Shown one piece after another: positions 44,892 to 52,174 of a DNA stretch of 52,174 nt (its first letter is position 1; every line of letters starts with the position of its first letter). Origin of the DNA: DAOPJM01 sp964490325 (lineage in GTDB: Bacteria; Bacillota; Clostridia; Christensenellales; CAG-138); contig CAZBBX010000015.1 of the NCBI GenBank assembly GCA_964490325.1, positions 1-52,174 of the forward strand. The letters run 5' to 3'. Both the position numbers and the translations under genes were made by a program. The notes below the pieces were generated by a model. That model had not been told where the DNA came from and did not search any database. It saw nothing but the letters and a program-made list of their open reading frames with translations.

Positions 44892-46706
44892 ATGGAATCC
44901 CGTCACAACACGAAGAAGCGGCACAGAAAAGTCGTGATCCAGCCGCGTTTCTATTTGGTGCTGGCGATCTTTGTCATCGTGCTCATCCTGCTCATTGCGT
45001 TGATCTGGAGCATCGTGGCAGCGCCCTCCTCGGGAGACGGCGGCGAGGTAACGCACAGCAATCCCTTCTCGGGTCTGTTCGCAACGGCTACGCCCACGGC
45101 TACGCCAACCCCCACCTTTACGCCGACGCCTTCGCCCACGCCCGAACCCACGCCGCATGCGATCGATTCGACCAAGCCCGAAAACTACGGCTACACCGTC
45201 CATCTGGAGGTGGACGGGGCGGACGTTGTCCCCGGCAGCTATCTGCGCAGCGAGGCGATCTCCTTTGACGACGGCGGCGCCTACACCGACATCCCCGGCA
45301 TCTTCACCTTCCGCGGCAACAACTACCGCAACGCACCAAGCTACGGTACGGTAAACCTGACCGAAAAGAAGCTGACGCAGGTGTGGGAGGTCAACATCAG
45401 CTACCTTGCCAAGAACAGCGGCAGCGGTTCCTGGTCGGGCAGCGGCTGGACGGGACAGCCTCTGATGGTGCAGTGGCCCAAGGAGACCAAGCAGATCATG
45501 AACATGTACGACTGGGCCAAGGAAAAGGACGGCCTCGTCGAGGTGATCTACGCAACGATGGACGGCAACGTCTACTTCCTGGATCTGGACAGCGGCGAGG
45601 CCACGCGGCCAAAGCTCAGCATCGGTATGCCCTTCAAGGGCACCGGCTCCGTGGATCCCCGCGGGTATCCCCTGCTGTATCTGGGCAGCGGCGACGAGTA
45701 CGACGACGACAGCATGAAGTCCCGCGCCATGATCTACTCGCTGATCGATTTCAGCCGCCTGTATGAATTTGGCAAGCAGGACAGCGACAGCTTTGCAAAG
45801 CGCGTGTTCTACGCCTACGACAGCGCGCCGCTGGTGGACGCCGAGACCGACACGCTGATCTATCCCGCCGAAAACGGCGTGCTGTACACCATGAAGCTGA
45901 ACACCAAGTATGACGAGACGGCAGGGACCATCTCCATTGCGCCCTCGACCCTCGTCAAGTACCGCTACGACAGCAAGCGCTCCAGCACGGGGATCGATTC
46001 AAGCGACCTGTACTGGCTGGGCTATGAGGACAGCGCCGTGGTGTGGGGACACTACATCTATCTGGCGGCCAACGACGGCCTGTTCCAGTGCATCGACCTC
46101 AACACGATGAACATCGTTTGGGTCAGCGACACCTTGGACGACACCAACGGCACCCCCGTGCTGGAGGTGATCTCAAGCGAGGAGGCCTACCTGTACGTTG
46201 GCACCTCCCTGCACTTTACCAAGGATGCAAACAACACGGGTGTGGCGCCCTTCTTCAAGATCAACGCCATGACGGGTGAGATCGTCAAGCAGTACGGCCT
46301 GACCGTCCACACCGTTTCGGGCGTGTCGGGCGGCATCCAGTCAACTGCCGCCTTGGGCGAGGGTTCGATCGATAACCTTGTCATCGTCTCCATTGCCCGT
46401 ACCCCCAACATGGACGACGGCGTGCTGGTGGCCTTGGATCGCAACAGCTTCGAGGTGGTGTGGCAGTTCACCATGCAGAACTACGCGTGGAGCTCACCCT
46501 GCATCGTCTACGGCAGCGACGGCGCGGCCTATGTGCTGCAGGCGGACTCCAAGGGCAACCTGTTCCTGCTGAACGGCACGGACGGTACGCTGCTCAACAC
46601 GCTGAACCTGACCGACTCGAACTTTGAGGCCTCCCCCGCCGTGTACGGCAACATGCTGGTACTGGGCTGCCGCGGACAAAAGATCTTCGGCGTACGCATC
46701 AGCTGA
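44892..46706 (+). CDS. Membrane-anchored PQQ-like beta-propeller protein
   Basis: 604 residues. A basic start (KKRHRKVVIQ) and one membrane helix (about 20-45) are followed by a Thr/Pro spacer (about 60-92) and a large extracellular beta-propeller (about 110-604). Propeller blades show repeated (V/I)-Y-x-LD or LFxxD-type strands: GNVYFLDLDSGEA, GLFQCIDLNTMNIVWVSD, GVLVALDRNSFEVVWQF, GNLFLLNGTDGTLLNTL. This is the PQQ/YncE repeat pattern without PQQ-binding evidence. FTFRGNNYRNAPSYG near 137-151 is distinctive. Likely a surface or wall-associated binding protein. It has an unusually long structured leader and a strong terminator; GGAGGAAG precedes the ATG. Confidence 0.88.
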   Translation: MESRHNTKKRHRKVVIQPRFYLVLAIFVIVLILLIALIWSIVAAPSSGDGGEVTHSNPFSGLFATATPTATPTPTFTPTPSPTPEPTPHAIDSTKPENYGYTVHLEVDGADVVPGSYLRSEAISFDDGGAYTDIPGIFTFRGNNYRNAPSYGTVNLTEKKLTQVWEVNISYLAKNSGSGSWSGSGWTGQPLMVQWPKETKQIMNMYDWAKEKDGLVEVIYATMDGNVYFLDLDSGEATRPKLSIGMPFKGTGSVDPRGYPLLYLGSGDEYDDDSMKSRAMIYSLIDFSRLYEFGKQDSDSFAKRVFYAYDSAPLVDAETDTLIYPAENGVLYTMKLNTKYDETAGTISIAPSTLVKYRYDSKRSSTGIDSSDLYWLGYEDSAVVWGHYIYLAANDGLFQCIDLNTMNIVWVSDTLDDTNGTPVLEVISSEEAYLYVGTSLHFTKDANNTGVAPFFKINAMTGEIVKQYGLTVHTVSGVSGGIQSTAALGEGSIDNLVIVSIARTPNMDDGVLVALDRNSFEVVWQFTMQNYAWSSPCIVYGSDGAAYVLQADSKGNLFLLNGTDGTLLNTLNLTDSNFEASPAVYGNMLVLGCRGQKIFGVRIS

Positions 46707-46730
46707 CGCGACCCTAATGAAGACGCATCA

Positions 46731-46766
46731 AAAAGACCCCGCGGCAAAACTGCCGTGGGGTCTTTT
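46731..46766 (+). terminator. Bidirectional terminator between the beta-propeller gene and ridA
   Basis: AAAAGACCCCGCGGCA with TGCCGTGGGGTCTTTT forms a long stem around AAAC, with A- and T-runs on either side that would serve both strands. Confidence 0.9.
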
Positions 46767-46781
46767 ATTACTGTATACAGG

Positions 46782-46835
46782 CGGCAAGAGAAAGCTCCGC
46801 CGCAGCCTCGTCAAAAAGCCCTTGCTTATTTGACG
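46782..46835 (+). repeat. Modular hairpin repeat, copy R5 (short remnant)
   Basis: GGCAAGAGAAAGC, the spacer CCGCCGCAGCCTCGTCAAAAA and a degenerate H4 arm ending TTTGACG match the right half of H3 plus H4 of the other copies. It overlaps the convergent gene ends. Confidence 0.7.
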
Positions 46836-46836
46836 C

Positions 46837-47217
46837 TCAGAGGACGGCGATGGCTTCGATCTCGACCGAGGCGTCCTTGGGCAGACGGGCGACCTGCACC
46901 GCTGCGCGGGCGGGCAGCACCGTGCCGAAGTATTCGGCGTAGATCCCGTTCATGGCGGCAAAATCGTTCATGTCCTTGAGGAACACCGTGGTCTTGACCA
47001 CCTGCTCCTTTGTTGCGCCGCCTGCCTCCAGTACCGCCAGCACATTCTCAAGGGAGCGCCTCGTCTGCTCCTCGATGGATGCGGGCATGACGCCCGTGTC
47101 GGGATCGATCGGCAGCTGACCCGATACAAACAGCAGCCGTCCCGACGCGCTCACGCCCTGCGCATAGGGGCCGACCGCCGCAGGCGCTTTTGTTGTGCAA
47201 AGATTCCTTCTGTCCAT
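46837..47217 (-). CDS. ridA: RidA family reactive-intermediate deaminase
   Basis: 126 residues, typical RidA size. Motifs are KAPAAVGPYAQGV at the start, FVSGQLPIDPDTG, TRRSLENVLAVLEAGG, VKTTVFLKDM and the C-terminal PARAAVQVARLPKDASVEIE with the conserved Arg that binds substrate carboxylate. RidA hydrolyses reactive 2-aminoacrylate and related enamines in the cytoplasm. The start at 47217 has AAGGAGGA upstream; the longer in-frame reading extends into the histidine kinase gene and is not family-like. It is the last gene of the YitT-PepV-two-component operon. Confidence 0.95.
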   Translation of the reverse strand: MDRRNLCTTKAPAAVGPYAQGVSASGRLLFVSGQLPIDPDTGVMPASIEEQTRRSLENVLAVLEAGGATKEQVVKTTVFLKDMNDFAAMNGIYAEYFGTVLPARAAVQVARLPKDASVEIEAIAVL

Positions 47218-47263
47218 AAGCTCCTCCTTATACCCGTTCCTTCGGGTCTTGTTTTGGTATCGT

Positions 47264-48277
47264 TCAGACCTGCGGGATGCCTCCCGCTTCCTCCACGCTT
47301 GGGAAGCGCACGCTGATCTCCGTGCCGATGCCCTCCTTGCTCTCCAAGCGGATGGTCGCGTGGTGCTGCTCGCAGATGTGCTTGACGATCGCAAGCCCCA
47401 AGCCCGTTCCGCCCGTTGCCTTGCTGCGGCTCTTGTCCACGCGGTAGAAGCGCTCAAAGATGCGTCCCCGATGCTGAACGGGAATGCCGATGCCCGTGTC
47501 CCGCACGGTCAGCTTGCCGCCCGATACGTTGACGCTGACCAAGCCGTTGTCGCGGTTATAGCGGATGGCGTTGTCCATAAGGTTGTACACCAAGTCGCAG
47601 ATGAGGCTGCGCACGCCCACGATCTCCGTGTCGTCACAGTGGCTTTGCAGGCTTTGATTGCGCATGGCGGCGGCAGGCTGCAGGATCGCCATGCACTCGT
47701 CCACCACCCCGCTCAATGGGAAGCGCTCGGTGGGCTGCACATGCGCGAACTCGTCCAGCTCGGAGAGGCGAATGATGTCGGAGATGAGCGTGAGCATACG
47801 CTTGGCCTCGGACTCGATGCGCCGCGCAAAGCCCTTGATGTCCTCCTCGCGCACCAATCCCGCCGCTATCATCTCGGCGTAACCCGAGATGGAGGTCAGC
47901 GGCGTTTTCAGCTCGTGGGAAACATTGGCGGTGAACTCCTGCCGCAGACGCTCGTTACGCTGCTGCTCGCCCACATCGGTGAGATGCAGCACCGCGCCGA
48001 TGCGCTGTCCATCGCGCTGCATGTCGCTGTAGTTGAGCTGCACGCCATGCTCGTACAGCTCGATATAGGCGCTGTCTCCGCTGCGCGCAACGGACAAAAA
48101 GCGCTCGATGTCCTCCCGCTTCAGGGCGGAGCTGCCCTTGCCCGCAGGATCTTGCGTGAGGCGCAGCAGCTCCCGCGCCGCCGTGTTGCAATAGAGGATG
48201 CAGCCCTCGAGGTCGAAGGCGATCAGCCCATCGGGCAGGCTGTCGACCATGCGTGTAAGCAGTTCTGTTTGATCCAT
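47264..48277 (-). CDS. PhoR-like sensor histidine kinase without membrane segments
   Basis: 337 residues. A PAS domain (about 1-100, starting LPDGLIAFDLEGCILYCNTA) is followed by HisKA with the phosphorylated His121 in ANVSHELKTPLTSISGYAEM and HATPase_c with DLVYNLMDNAIRYN, VRDTGIGIP and GTGLGLAIVKHI. PhoR-type kinases normally begin with one or two membrane helices; here the first hydrophobic helix is absent, so the protein should be cytoplasmic and sense an internal signal through PAS. The start ATG has GGGGGC upstream, about 20 nt behind the regulator gene. It forms a pair with the adjacent OmpR regulator. The input signal is unknown. Confidence 0.92.
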   Translation of the reverse strand: MDQTELLTRMVDSLPDGLIAFDLEGCILYCNTAARELLRLTQDPAGKGSSALKREDIERFLSVARSGDSAYIELYEHGVQLNYSDMQRDGQRIGAVLHLTDVGEQQRNERLRQEFTANVSHELKTPLTSISGYAEMIAAGLVREEDIKGFARRIESEAKRMLTLISDIIRLSELDEFAHVQPTERFPLSGVVDECMAILQPAAAMRNQSLQSHCDDTEIVGVRSLICDLVYNLMDNAIRYNRDNGLVSVNVSGGKLTVRDTGIGIPVQHRGRIFERFYRVDKSRSKATGGTGLGLAIVKHICEQHHATIRLESKEGIGTEISVRFPSVEEAGGIPQV

Positions 48278-48298
48278 CCGTTCAGCCCCCGCAGCGCG

Positions 48299-48967
48299 TC
48301 ATTCGCCCAAGCGATAGCCGACATTGCGCACCGTTTCGATGAGCTTGCCGCTTTCGCCCAGCTTTTGCCTGAGGGTCTTTACATGCATGTCCACCGTGCG
48401 CGACTCCCCCGCAAAGGCAAAGCCCCACACCGCGTCCATCAGCTTGTCGCGGGAGAGGACCGTGCCGCGATGCAGCAGGAGATATTTGAGCAGCTCGTAC
48501 TCCTTGAAGGTCAGCTCCACCTGCCGTCCGTTCTCCTCGACGCGGCGGCGCTCATCGTCCATGACGATGCCCGCGCAGCTGAGGCTCTGCTCGCTCCTGC
48601 CGGAGCGCCGCAAAAGCGCCTTGATGCGGGAGACCAGCTCCAGCACGCCGAAGGGCTTGGTCATGTAGTCGTCCGCCCCCTGATCCAGACCGCGCACCTT
48701 GTCCATCTCCGTCGTCTTGGCGGTGACCATGATGACGGGGATGCTGCTTGTGGCGCTGTCCTTGCGCAGCTGCTTTAGGATGGTCAGCCCGTCCTCGTCG
48801 GGCAGCATGATGTCCAGCAGCACCAAGTCGGGCAAGGCTCCGCCAAGCTCCGCACGGAACGAGGGGCCGTCCGAAAAAGCGCGGACGGTGAACCCGCTGC
48901 TCTCCAGCGCGTAGCTTTCCATCTCCCGAATGTCAATATCGTCCTCAACGATCCAGATCTCAGCCAT
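48299..48967 (-). CDS. OmpR/PhoB family response regulator
   Basis: 222 residues. The receiver domain (1-120) has the acidic pair EDD near residue 8-10, the phosphorylated Asp52 in LLDIMLPDEDG and Lys in MTKPF. The DNA-binding winged helix (about 130-222) contains LTFKEYELLKYLL, RDKLMDAVWGFAF, RTVDMHVKTLRQKL and the closing VRNVGYRLG. With the following kinase it forms a two-component system close to PhoPR or WalRK in type, but no pst or walHI genes lie nearby. It begins 3 nt after the pepV stop, so the operon links it to PepV and YitT. Confidence 0.95.
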   Translation of the reverse strand: MAEIWIVEDDIDIREMESYALESSGFTVRAFSDGPSFRAELGGALPDLVLLDIMLPDEDGLTILKQLRKDSATSSIPVIMVTAKTTEMDKVRGLDQGADDYMTKPFGVLELVSRIKALLRRSGRSEQSLSCAGIVMDDERRRVEENGRQVELTFKEYELLKYLLLHRGTVLSRDKLMDAVWGFAFAGESRTVDMHVKTLRQKLGESGKLIETVRNVGYRLGE

Positions 48968-48970
48968 GTA

Positions 48971-50302
48971 CTACTCCGCTGCCAGTTCATCGATGGCCTG
49001 CGCCATCACCAGCGTGTTGAATTTGATGGAATCCAGCGTGACGTTTTCGTCGGGCATATGGCAAAGGGAAGGCTCTCCCTCGCCCACCGTGCCGAAGGCG
49101 ACCGCGTTGTGAAAGCTTCGTGCGTAGGTCCCGCCGCCGATGGACAGCGGCTTTGCATCGCTGCCCGTGTTGCGCTTGTAGATGTCCATGAGGGTGCGCA
49201 CCAGCTCGCTTTCTGCGGGAATGAAGTGTCCCGGGCTGTTCTTTCCGCCCGTATGCGTAAAGCCCGCGCCGCCAAAGCTCGCCTTGAGCGTGTCCAACAG
49301 CGCCTCAGACTGCCAGCCGAAGGGATAGCGGCAGTCGCAGGTCAGCGTGGCTCCCTCTTCGTTTACGGTCAGCATATCGGGCGAAAGGGTCAGGCGGCCC
49401 GACTCGTCCGTCTTGTCCACGCCCAGCGTCTCGCCGTGGCGATCCATACCCAAAAGGGCATGTAGGGACGTGACCAGCGCCTTTTCCGCTTCGGGCAGGG
49501 GCTGCTTTGTAAGGAGGCGCAGCAGCTCCAGCAGGGCATTGTGCGCTAACTGCGGCTCGGCGGCATGTCCGCCGCGTCCCGTGACGTGAAGCGTATTGCC
49601 ATCGATGCGGACGGAATAGCCCTCCCCCGCCTCCACAGGCAGGGGTGCAAAGGGCAGCGCTGCACTCGCCTCGCCCGGAATGACGTTGGGCGCCGTGCCG
49701 ACCTCGATGCGCAGGGCAAACTTGCCCTTTTGCTGCCAAACGGTCTGCAAAATGCCCATCTCACTGTTGACGACGGGATAGTCCGCATCGGGCGTAAACG
49801 CCAGATCCGGCTCCGGCTCGGTCTTGCCGTAGCGATTCATGCACGCCCAGCCGCGTTCCTCGTCGCAGCCCAGAATGATACGCACGCGGCGGCGCATCTT
49901 TTTGCCGCTGTTTTTCACGGCTGCCAAGGCGTACAGCGCGGAGACCGCCGCCCCCTTGTCGTCCAAGACGCCGCGGCCGTACATGCGTCCGTCCACGATG
50001 CGCGCCTCATAGGGCGGATAGGTCCAGCCGCTGCCCTCGGGCACCACGTCCAGATGCGCCATGACGCCCAAAAGCTCCTTGCCCTCGCCGTATTCGACCA
50101 CGCCGCAGTAGCCGTCCAGATCCATGACCTTGGTAAAGCCAAGCTTGCGCGCCAGCTCCAACGCCGCCTTTAAGGCGCGATCCACCTCGCGTCCCAGCGG
50201 CTTGCCCGCCTCGGGCGTCCCGCGGGATACGGAGGGTATGCGCACCAGCGCCTGCAGATCCCGTACTTGCTCGGCAAACGTGTCTTCGATAAACTGTTTC
50301 AT
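48971..50302 (-). CDS. pepV: Dipeptidase PepV (M20 family)
   Basis: 443 residues. Zinc-site residues appear in LLGVMAHLDVVPEG (His ligand), GRGVLDDKGAAVSAL (bridging Asp and catalytic DKG), ILGCDEERGW (Glu pair), FTPDADYPV, and the late SIGGGTYARSF followed by HNAVAFGTVGEGEP. The lid domain lies in the middle (about 185-330). PepV hydrolyses dipeptides and carnosine-like peptides in the cytoplasm. AGGAGGAG precedes the ATG. It lies 12 nt after the yitT stop. Length and motif order are complete, so an active enzyme is likely. Confidence 0.95.
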   Translation of the reverse strand: MKQFIEDTFAEQVRDLQALVRIPSVSRGTPEAGKPLGREVDRALKAALELARKLGFTKVMDLDGYCGVVEYGEGKELLGVMAHLDVVPEGSGWTYPPYEARIVDGRMYGRGVLDDKGAAVSALYALAAVKNSGKKMRRRVRIILGCDEERGWACMNRYGKTEPEPDLAFTPDADYPVVNSEMGILQTVWQQKGKFALRIEVGTAPNVIPGEASAALPFAPLPVEAGEGYSVRIDGNTLHVTGRGGHAAEPQLAHNALLELLRLLTKQPLPEAEKALVTSLHALLGMDRHGETLGVDKTDESGRLTLSPDMLTVNEEGATLTCDCRYPFGWQSEALLDTLKASFGGAGFTHTGGKNSPGHFIPAESELVRTLMDIYKRNTGSDAKPLSIGGGTYARSFHNAVAFGTVGEGEPSLCHMPDENVTLDSIKFNTLVMAQAIDELAAE

Positions 50303-50314
50303 GTTGCTCCTCCT

Positions 50315-51229
50315 TTAGTTGACCGCGCTGAAGCCCTTGCCCACGACCTCCCGCGTATCGATGATGGAAATGATCGCATGCTCGTCATGCTCCAGCACGA
50401 CGCGACGGATGGCGGCAAGCTCCACCGTCTTGGCAATGATGTATACGAGCGTCTTTTCCTTATTGGTATAGGCGCCGCGGCAGGGGATGTAGGTCACGCC
50501 TCTGCGCACCTGCATGAGCACCTGCGGCGCAAACTCGTCCCACTTGTCGGAGATGATAAACAGCGTCTTGGTGCGGTTGGCGCCCTGCAGCATACTGTTG
50601 AACGCCATACTGGAGATGAACAGCGCCACGACGGACAGCGCCGTTGCCTCGATGCCGTTGACAAAGCTCATGCCAATGCAGATGACCACGTTGATGGACA
50701 TGGAGATCGTTCCCATGGGGAAGGAATAGCGGCGGTTGAGCAGTAGGGACACGATGTCCATGCCGCCCGACGAAGCCCCCTGCCTGATGATGAGCGCCCC
50801 AAAGGTGCCAAGGATGACCGCCGCAAAGATGGCGGACAGCAGCGGCGTGATGGGTTCGCTCATGTCGAACAGCGGAGGGATCTTCAGCAGCTCAAACACT
50901 GCCACCGCCACGGAAAAATAGACCGTGGCAAAGATGGAATACAGCGTAAAACGAAGATGCAGATACTTGAGCGCAAGGATCATCAGCGGGATATTCAGCA
51001 CGAGGATGGTCGCCCAGCTTGGGATGCGGTCGGCTGTGGCGTATTCAAGCAGCATACTGATGCCCGTCACGCCGCTGGACACGATGCCTGCGGGACGATA
51101 CAGCGCAACGATGGCATAGGCCTGCGCGCTCAAGGCTGCGATCAGGATCAGGATCGTCTTCAGTTCTCGCCGCAGCATCAAAGTCTTGTGCGGATCGCGG
51201 ATTCGGTGCGTACGGTGCTTACGACGCAT
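50315..51229 (-). CDS. YitT family membrane protein (DUF161/DUF2179)
   Basis: 304 residues. A basic cytoplasmic start (MRRKHRTHRIRDPHK) is followed by five to six membrane helices (about 22-185), with GIVSSGVTGISMLL and IIRQGASSGGMDIVSLLLNR typical of DUF161, then a cytoplasmic C-terminal DUF2179 domain (about 215-304) with TLFIISDKWDEFAPQVLMQ, RRGVTYIPCRGAYTNKEKTL and HAIISIIDTREVVGKGF. The function of this family is not settled; transport of small solutes has been suggested. AAAGGAGT precedes the ATG. It is the first gene of the operon leading through pepV and the two-component system to ridA. Confidence 0.94.
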   Translation of the reverse strand: MRRKHRTHRIRDPHKTLMLRRELKTILILIAALSAQAYAIVALYRPAGIVSSGVTGISMLLEYATADRIPSWATILVLNIPLMILALKYLHLRFTLYSIFATVYFSVAVAVFELLKIPPLFDMSEPITPLLSAIFAAVILGTFGALIIRQGASSGGMDIVSLLLNRRYSFPMGTISMSINVVICIGMSFVNGIEATALSVVALFISSMAFNSMLQGANRTKTLFIISDKWDEFAPQVLMQVRRGVTYIPCRGAYTNKEKTLVYIIAKTVELAAIRRVVLEHDEHAIISIIDTREVVGKGFSAVN

Positions 51230-51265
51230 AGAGACTCACTCCTTTTCTATAACACTCCATCTTGC

Positions 51266-51294
51266 ATTATACACAGTTTCTTCCTTACTTGCAA
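51266..51294 (-). promoter_or_regulatory. Promoter of the YitT-PepV-two-component-RidA operon
   Basis: Minus-strand TTGCAA (51289-51294), 17-nt spacer and TATAAT (51266-51271). About 30 nt of leader follows. Confidence 0.85.
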
Positions 51295-51369
51295 GCACTC
51301 GACCGCCGCGGACTGCCAAAAAACAGCCGTCACGGCATAAAACCTTGCTTATGCGGGACGAAAGTGCTT

Positions 51370-51398
51370 TTGACAAGCGGGGTCTGCTGCGCTATACT
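51370..51398 (+). promoter_or_regulatory. Promoter of the thymidine kinase gene
   Basis: TTGACA (51370-51375), 17-nt spacer, TATACT (51393-51398). The leader is about 28 nt. Confidence 0.85.
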
Positions 51399-51432
51399 GC
51401 AATTAAGGAAACAAAGCATTAAGGGGGTTCGC

Positions 51433-52038
51433 ATGGCAAAGCTGTATTTTCGGTACGGAGCGATGGGCTCCAGCAAGACTGCAAACGCACTGATGGTCAA
51501 ATACAACTACTGGGAGCGCGGCAAGAACGCGCTGCTCCTCAAGCCCGCCGCCGACACCCGTGACGGCGCCCGCACCATCCGTTCACGCTGCGGCCTTGCG
51601 GACGAATGCATCCTGCTCGACGAGCTGGACCTGGAAAAGGTGAAGGCGGGCTTTTACGACTGCCTGATCGTGGACGAGGCGCAGTTCATGAGCCGCGAGC
51701 AGGTGGAGCTGCTGGTGCGCGTGGTGGATGAGTACAACACGCCCGTGGTCTGCTACGGTCTGCGCACGGATTTTCAAGGCAACTTCTTCGAGGGCAGTCA
51801 ATGGCTGCTGGCCAGAGCCGACACCGTTGAGGAGGTTAAGACCATCTGCTGGTGCGGCCGCAAGGCGACCATGAACGGCCGTTTGGACGGCAAGGGCTCC
51901 ATCACCCGCGAGGGCGAGCAGGTGCTGCTTGGCGCCAACGACCGCTACATTGGCCTGTGCCGCAGGCATTGGTACGAGGGCGATCCCGGTCCCGGTCTGC
52001 GCGCAGAGGATCTTGCGGGTCAGGACGAAACGGTCTGA
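51433..52038 (+). CDS. tdk: Thymidine kinase (type II, zinc-containing)
   Basis: 201 residues, the usual length of type II thymidine kinases. The P-loop is YGAMGSSKTANAL (a clostridial variant of GxMxSGKT), Walker B LIVDEAQFM, substrate segment CYGLRTDFQGNFFEGS, and the four-Cys zinc site is shown by ICWCGRKATMN and LCRRHWY. It phosphorylates thymidine for salvage in the cytoplasm. The start at 51433 follows AAGGGGGTTC; an upstream in-frame reading is discarded because it crosses the promoter. Tail residues after GDPGPGLRAEDL vary in the family. A single-gene unit ending at a terminator. Confidence 0.95.
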   Translation: MAKLYFRYGAMGSSKTANALMVKYNYWERGKNALLLKPAADTRDGARTIRSRCGLADECILLDELDLEKVKAGFYDCLIVDEAQFMSREQVELLVRVVDEYNTPVVCYGLRTDFQGNFFEGSQWLLARADTVEEVKTICWCGRKATMNGRLDGKGSITREGEQVLLGANDRYIGLCRRHWYEGDPGPGLRAEDLAGQDETV

Positions 52039-52063
52039 CCCGACTTGCAGCAGCATAGCTTTT

Positions 52064-52119
52064 CCCGCAGTCTTCCGTAAGCGCATAAAGCCCTTACCTA
52101 TGGCTGCGGGTATTTTTTT
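52064..52119 (+). terminator. Terminator of the thymidine kinase gene
   Basis: CCCGCAG (52064-52070) and CTGCGGG (52104-52110) pair over an inner GTAAG/CTTAC stem, with a T-rich tract behind. Confidence 0.75.
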
Positions 52120-52174
52120 GGTTCAATGTCAATAGTTGGGGTAGTGTGAATGTTAAGTAGCACAGGGAGCCATC

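Overview
The window reads as chromosome of an anaerobic, GC-rich (high fifties percent, my estimate) Clostridia-type Firmicute, probably a gut or rumen lineage with spore-forming ancestry. Supporting signs are Firmicute-style sigma-A promoters (TTGACA-N17-TATAAT) and Shine-Dalgarno sites, a GerW/YtfJ sporulation-type protein beside its usual DUF2953 partner, SipW, TasA-like proteins, class B sortase, CotH, dockerin, ECF and BMP-type transporters, DUF5685 with a J-protein, PepV and YitT. I see no rRNA, tRNA, phage, IS or CRISPR. Species cannot be named from this sequence alone.

Layout. 0-3 kb: a RibU-like ECF S component (minus) divergent from an M3 oligoendopeptidase. 3.1-7.8 kb (minus): PspA with a Gly/Arg-rich TPM-like membrane protein, a 57-residue peptide gene with its own promoter and terminator, and a secreted ComEC-like metallo-beta-lactamase-fold protein. 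8-10.9 kb (minus): DUF2953, GerW, D,D-carboxypeptidase and RluB as one operon. 11-16.7 kb (minus): BMP lipoprotein plus ATPase and two permeases, probably a nucleoside importer. 16.9-21.4 kb (plus): DUF5685, J-protein, membrane protein, class A PBP. 21.6-25.6 kb: GntR regulator, TrmL (minus), VanW protein and TatD. 25.6-31.6 kb (minus): tandem OB-fold protein, four-lamin-tail CotH lipoprotein and dockerin metalloprotease. 31.8-39.6 kb (minus): an eight-gene surface-fibre locus (SipW, three TasA/camelysin-like proteins, a large vWA/Cna-B adhesin, a fourth SipW-type protein, a KTG-D-anchored protein and a class B sortase). 40.2-44.4 kb (plus): MoxR, DUF58, transglutaminase operon, divergent from the fibre locus. 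44.5-46.7 kb: a long structured leader in front of a membrane-anchored beta-propeller protein. 46.8-51.2 kb (minus): YitT, PepV, response regulator, histidine kinase, RidA. 51.4-52 kb: thymidine kinase.

The most interesting unit is the SipW fibre locus. It carries the processing peptidase, several candidate fibre subunits, a vWA protein whose C-terminus repeats the LTNLF motif found at the start of the next gene's mature protein, and a sortase with a plausible substrate beside it. A strong perfect inverted repeat and a possibly structured leader lie in front of it.

Two non-coding signals stand out. First, a modular intergenic repeat made of up to five hairpins (about 230 nt when complete) recurs at five loci, all close behind stop codons, with compensatory base changes in its stems. 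Second, a three-helix junction can be drawn by hand in the roughly 320-nt leader of the beta-propeller gene. Two genes (VanW and the dockerin protease) have consensus promoters placed so that transcription should begin on the A of their ATG, which suggests leaderless mRNAs. All functional calls rest on motifs recognised by eye; no database search was run.
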